Position numbers and translations under genes: made by a program
In this document: positions 6,032 to 7,960 of the stretch, piece by piece
Numbering within the stretch: position 1 is the first letter of the stretch
How the letters are laid out: each line of letters opens with the position of its first letter
Notes under the pieces: model-generated
Told to the model about the DNA's origin: nothing
The model's database searches: none
What the model saw: only the letters and a program-made list of their open reading frames with translations
Assembly (NCBI GenBank): GCA_016932235.1
Contig: JAFGDF010000171.1
Location: 1-7,960, forward strand
Length of the DNA stretch: 7,960 bases
From: Deltaproteobacteria bacterium
GTDB taxonomy: Bacteria > Desulfobacterota > DSM-4660 > Desulfatiglandales > HGW-15
Direction: 5' to 3'

Positions 6032-6364
6032 TTATTGTCCTGGCACATAGATACAATTCCTCCCGCCTAAATCATCCATATCCGTCTGATGGCAATCCGG
6101 AATGAAGACCTTTCCATCAATGATATAAAAGTACCTCAGCTCCTTACCTGAAGGGACCGTTATTTCCCAGATGCCTTTTTTGTCTTTCAACGCCTCATGA
6201 GGTTGAAACTGATCAATGGAAGAAAGGAATAATACCTTTTCAGCGTTAGAGTTGGTTAGATAGATATGAACTTTATTATTGTCAAGCTTGTAAGAATGAC
6301 TTGGACCGGCACATCCTGATATTATTAAAGCCGCGCCAATCAATAATATGAATAGCCTTATCAT
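6032..6364 (-). CDS. Small lipoprotein with CBM48-like E-set domain
   Basis: The 110-residue protein has a lipoprotein signal with lipobox ISGC (residues 15-18). Cys18 would be lipidated, and Ala at +2 favours the outer membrane by the E. coli rule. Residues 32-108 resemble the outer domain of the anti-sigma candidate. WEITVPSGKELRYFYIIDGK (66-85) matches its WQIELNIPNGEHRYTYILDE, and DMDDLGGRNCIYV (95-107) matches KDDFGGENSVLLV, in the same order and spacing. The FTDW motif is degenerate here (SIDQF, 49-53), so sugar binding, if any, may differ. C91 and C104 could form a disulfide. GGAGGT six bases before the ATG supports the start. It is first in a two-gene operon with the glycine-rich protein, behind the predicted ECF promoter P2. 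Confidence 0.85.
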   Translation of the reverse strand: MIRLFILLIGAALIISGCAGPSHSYKLDNNKVHIYLTNSNAEKVLFLSSIDQFQPHEALKDKKGIWEITVPSGKELRYFYIIDGKVFIPDCHQTDMDDLGGRNCIYVPGQ

Positions 6365-6387
6365 TCCCGCACCTCCGAAAAATATTG

Positions 6388-6405
6388 AATTTTAAGCTTA
6401 AAATT
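6388..6405. promoter_or_regulatory. 18-bp perfect palindrome in the lipoprotein leader
   Basis: AATTTTAAGCTTAAAATT is a perfect palindrome between the P2 start point and the ribosome site of the lipoprotein gene. It could be an operator for a dimeric regulator or a weak mRNA stem. AT-rich DNA yields such words fairly often. Confidence 0.35.
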
Positions 6406-6438
6406 TACCATTGTCACGATCTCCGCCTTTTATAATAG

Positions 6439-6467
6439 TATAACGTATTAGTTCATGGGAGGTTACA
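6439..6467 (-). promoter_or_regulatory. Predicted ECF promoter P2 (lipoprotein/Gly-rich operon)
   Basis: On the minus strand TGTAACCT (6467-6460) precedes ACGTTATA (6446-6439), that is TGTAAC-N16-CGTTAT, the same motif and spacing as P1 before the sigma gene. Transcription would start near 6432, leaving a leader of about 68 bases with a good Shine-Dalgarno sequence. Confidence 0.75.
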
Positions 6468-6546
6468 AAAAAATATGATCTTACTCAGTCCAATGGGGCC
6501 GCTCAGCCATTCAGGCCTTCACGGTTTCCTTCAGTCTAATGTTAGC

Positions 6547-6575
6547 TTGACATAAAAGGGCAAATCTTCTATTCT
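6547..6575 (+). promoter_or_regulatory. Sigma-70 promoter for the MFS transporter
   Basis: A perfect TTGACA (6547-6552) is followed after 17 bases by TATTCT (6570-6575), four of six matches. The start would be near 6582, with a leader of about 92 bases to the ATG. The rest of the divergent gap (6365-6673) holds P2 and the palindrome, and nothing else I can identify. Confidence 0.6.
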
Positions 6576-6673
6576 CGGTCCATCAAAGAGCGAGTTCCTA
6601 TCAATTCAACATCAACCAGCACCTGCTTCTGCACTCCAGAGAACAGTTATTGTGTGACCTATGAGGAGGGTAT

Positions 6674-7960
6674 ATGAAAGAGACAGAGACAGTCCAGAAT
6701 GAATCGGAAAAGGCAGGTTCTATTTCCATGATAAAGGCCTACTACGTTCTGATTCTTGTGACCCTTGTGTGGGCGCTTCAATTTGCCAATATTCAGATTG
6801 TCAATATCGTTCTCGAACAAATCAAAAGCGATTTCAAGGTATCGGACACGGCAATGGGCCTGATTGCCGGCATTGTCGTAACCCTGCTTGGTTCGCTTCT
6901 TTCCATGCCGATCGCGCGATTAGCCGATCACAAAGGCAGATTGGCGATAATTTCCATTGGGGTCGCGTTTTGGAGCATAATGACGACACTGGGAGGATTC
7001 GCGCAAAACGTCCTTCATCTGGTCCTGTCTCGCATCGGATTCGGCATCGGAGGCGCTGTATCTCCCGCTCCGGGCAACTCGCTTATCACGGATTATTTTC
7101 CCAAAAACAAACTGACAATGGCAATGGGAATAATGTCCATAGCGCCGTGCATCGGCGGCTTAATGGCGGCCTGGATCGGAGGAATCGTGGGCTCCAGTCA
7201 CTGGGGATGGCGCGGGGCTTTCGTTGCCGTTGCAATTCCAGGTTTTATTGTTGCCGCGCTTTTATATCTCACGGTTAAGGAGCCCGTTCGCGGAATTCAG
7301 GACGGGAAACACGCCGATACCAGGCATTACGGAATCGGCGAAACCCTGCGTTTCTTCTTTGAAAATAAGACATATTTTCTGGTTGTGATCGGTTTTACCT
7401 TTTCCGGCATTGCGGATCTGGGGCTGGCCACCTGGTTTGTGCCTTTTATGCAGCGTGTGCACAAGACCTCGCTGCTGGAGGCCAGTACATTCGGAGGAAC
7501 CTTGAATTCGATTGCCGGCATTATCGGGGTCCTTCTGGGCGGCGCCGTTATAACCTATCTGGGCAAGAAAAATGACAGGTGGAGGATCGTTGGGCCCGGT
7601 TTGACTTCGCTTTTTGCCGGCCCTGTTTTGATAATCTTTTTATTCGCTCCAATGCCATGGGCCTATGCCGGTCTTTTTTTCGCAATGATACTTTTGTGTT
7701 TTCGCATGGGACCGATACTCAGTTTGGTGCAAAGCGTTGTTAAGGTTCGAATGCGGGCCTTTGCCGCTGCTACCTTGTTCATGATCGGCACAATAATTGG
7801 GTCCGCTGCGGGTCCGCTGGTCATCGGTGCGCTTAATGACATGCTGGAGCCCGGATATGGGGATCTTTCAATCCGGTATTCGCTGCTCTGTGTGTCCGGA
7901 GCGAGTATGATAGGGGCCATGTTTTATATTTGGGCCGGACGGTATATTAAGGCCGACCTA
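6674..7960 (+). CDS. MFS transporter, Spinster-like (runs off window end)
   Basis: The frame encodes 429 residues without a stop up to the window edge. About 12 hydrophobic helices are visible, starting at about residue 22. The MFS loop 2-3 motif A appears as PIARLADHKGRL (79-90). The helix-4/5 signature SRIGFGIGGAVSPAPGNSLI (119-138) followed by TDYFP is typical of Spinster-like bacterial MFS carriers, as is WGWRGAFVAVAIPGF (177-191). A polar loop (about 203-222) separates the two halves. The length is already close to full for the family, so only a few C-terminal residues are likely missing. The start is set by AGGAGG four bases before the ATG. The substrate is unknown; such carriers in anaerobes often sit near catabolic genes, so a substrate of the URO-D enzymes is a guess. 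It is transcribed divergently from the lipoprotein operon. Confidence 0.88.
   Translation, partial: MKETETVQNESEKAGSISMIKAYYVLILVTLVWALQFANIQIVNIVLEQIKSDFKVSDTAMGLIAGIVVTLLGSLLSMPIARLADHKGRLAIISIGVAFWSIMTTLGGFAQNVLHLVLSRIGFGIGGAVSPAPGNSLITDYFPKNKLTMAMGIMSIAPCIGGLMAAWIGGIVGSSHWGWRGAFVAVAIPGFIVAALLYLTVKEPVRGIQDGKHADTRHYGIGETLRFFFENKTYFLVVIGFTFSGIADLGLATWFVPFMQRVHKTSLLEASTFGGTLNSIAGIIGVLLGGAVITYLGKKNDRWRIVGPGLTSLFAGPVLIIFLFAPMPWAYAGLFFAMILLCFRMGPILSLVQSVVKVRMRAFAAATLFMIGTIIGSAAGPLVIGALNDMLEPGYGDLSIRYSLLCVSGASMIGAMFYIWAGRYIKADL

Noticed and set aside
5989..6048. Upstream in-frame start for the secreted repeat protein (ATG ending at 6048)
   Set aside because: It would add 20 polar residues before the signal peptide and overlap the lipoprotein gene. 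The start at 5988 has a strong AGGAGGT site.
6769..7278. Plus-strand 169-codon open frame inside the MFS gene
   Set aside because: It is out of frame with the MFS reading frame, which shows clear family motifs over the same DNA.

Overview
The window looks like a stretch of chromosome from an anaerobic Gram-negative bacterium, probably of the Desulfobacterota (old Deltaproteobacteria) or a related phylum. This rests on gene content (long URO-D family proteins, a Spinster-like MFS carrier, an outer-membrane-type lipoprotein) and on GC-rich dispersed palindromes of a kind common in such genomes. The taxonomic call is an inference and cannot be settled from this sequence alone.

Layout, left to right. 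At 13-402 (+) is a small cyclophilin-like fold protein. At about 438-644 (+) is a piece of a PDZ domain, probably a gene remnant. At 841-2076 and 2493-3827 (+) lie two paralogous URO-D superfamily proteins. Both lack the signatures of true uroporphyrinogen decarboxylase and the zinc-ligand motif of the corrinoid methyltransferases MtaA/MtbA. A sigma-70 promoter (TTGACA-17-TATACT) precedes the first. A 416-base gap between them holds nested palindromic repeats and a weaker promoter for the second. At 6674 to the window edge (+) is an MFS transporter with its own TTGACA-17-TATTCT promoter. It may move a substrate of the URO-D enzymes, but nothing in the sequence proves this.

Between the URO-D pair and the transporter, on the minus strand (3879-6467), sits a self-contained and visibly more AT-rich envelope-signalling module. 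In transcription order it contains: a small lipoprotein with an E-set/CBM48-like domain; a secreted helical-repeat protein with a 50-residue glycine-rich tail ending RRGR; a hairpin terminator; an ECF-type sigma factor; and a one-TM anti-sigma candidate, overlapping the sigma gene by one base. The outer domain of the anti-sigma candidate is of the same CBM48/AMPK1-CBM-like type as the lipoprotein.

The key observation is that the sigma gene and the lipoprotein operon carry the same 29-bp promoter architecture, TGTAACCT near -35 and ACGTwATA near -10, with identical spacing (TGTAAC-N16-CGTwAT). This is typical of ECF promoters. It predicts a small autoregulated regulon: the anti-sigma candidate senses something outside the membrane, perhaps through its carbohydrate-binding-like domain. 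When released, the sigma factor would turn on its own operon plus the lipoprotein/glycine-rich pair. The sigma promoter lies so close to the start codon, and a Shine-Dalgarno sequence is so clearly absent, that a leaderless sigma mRNA is likely.
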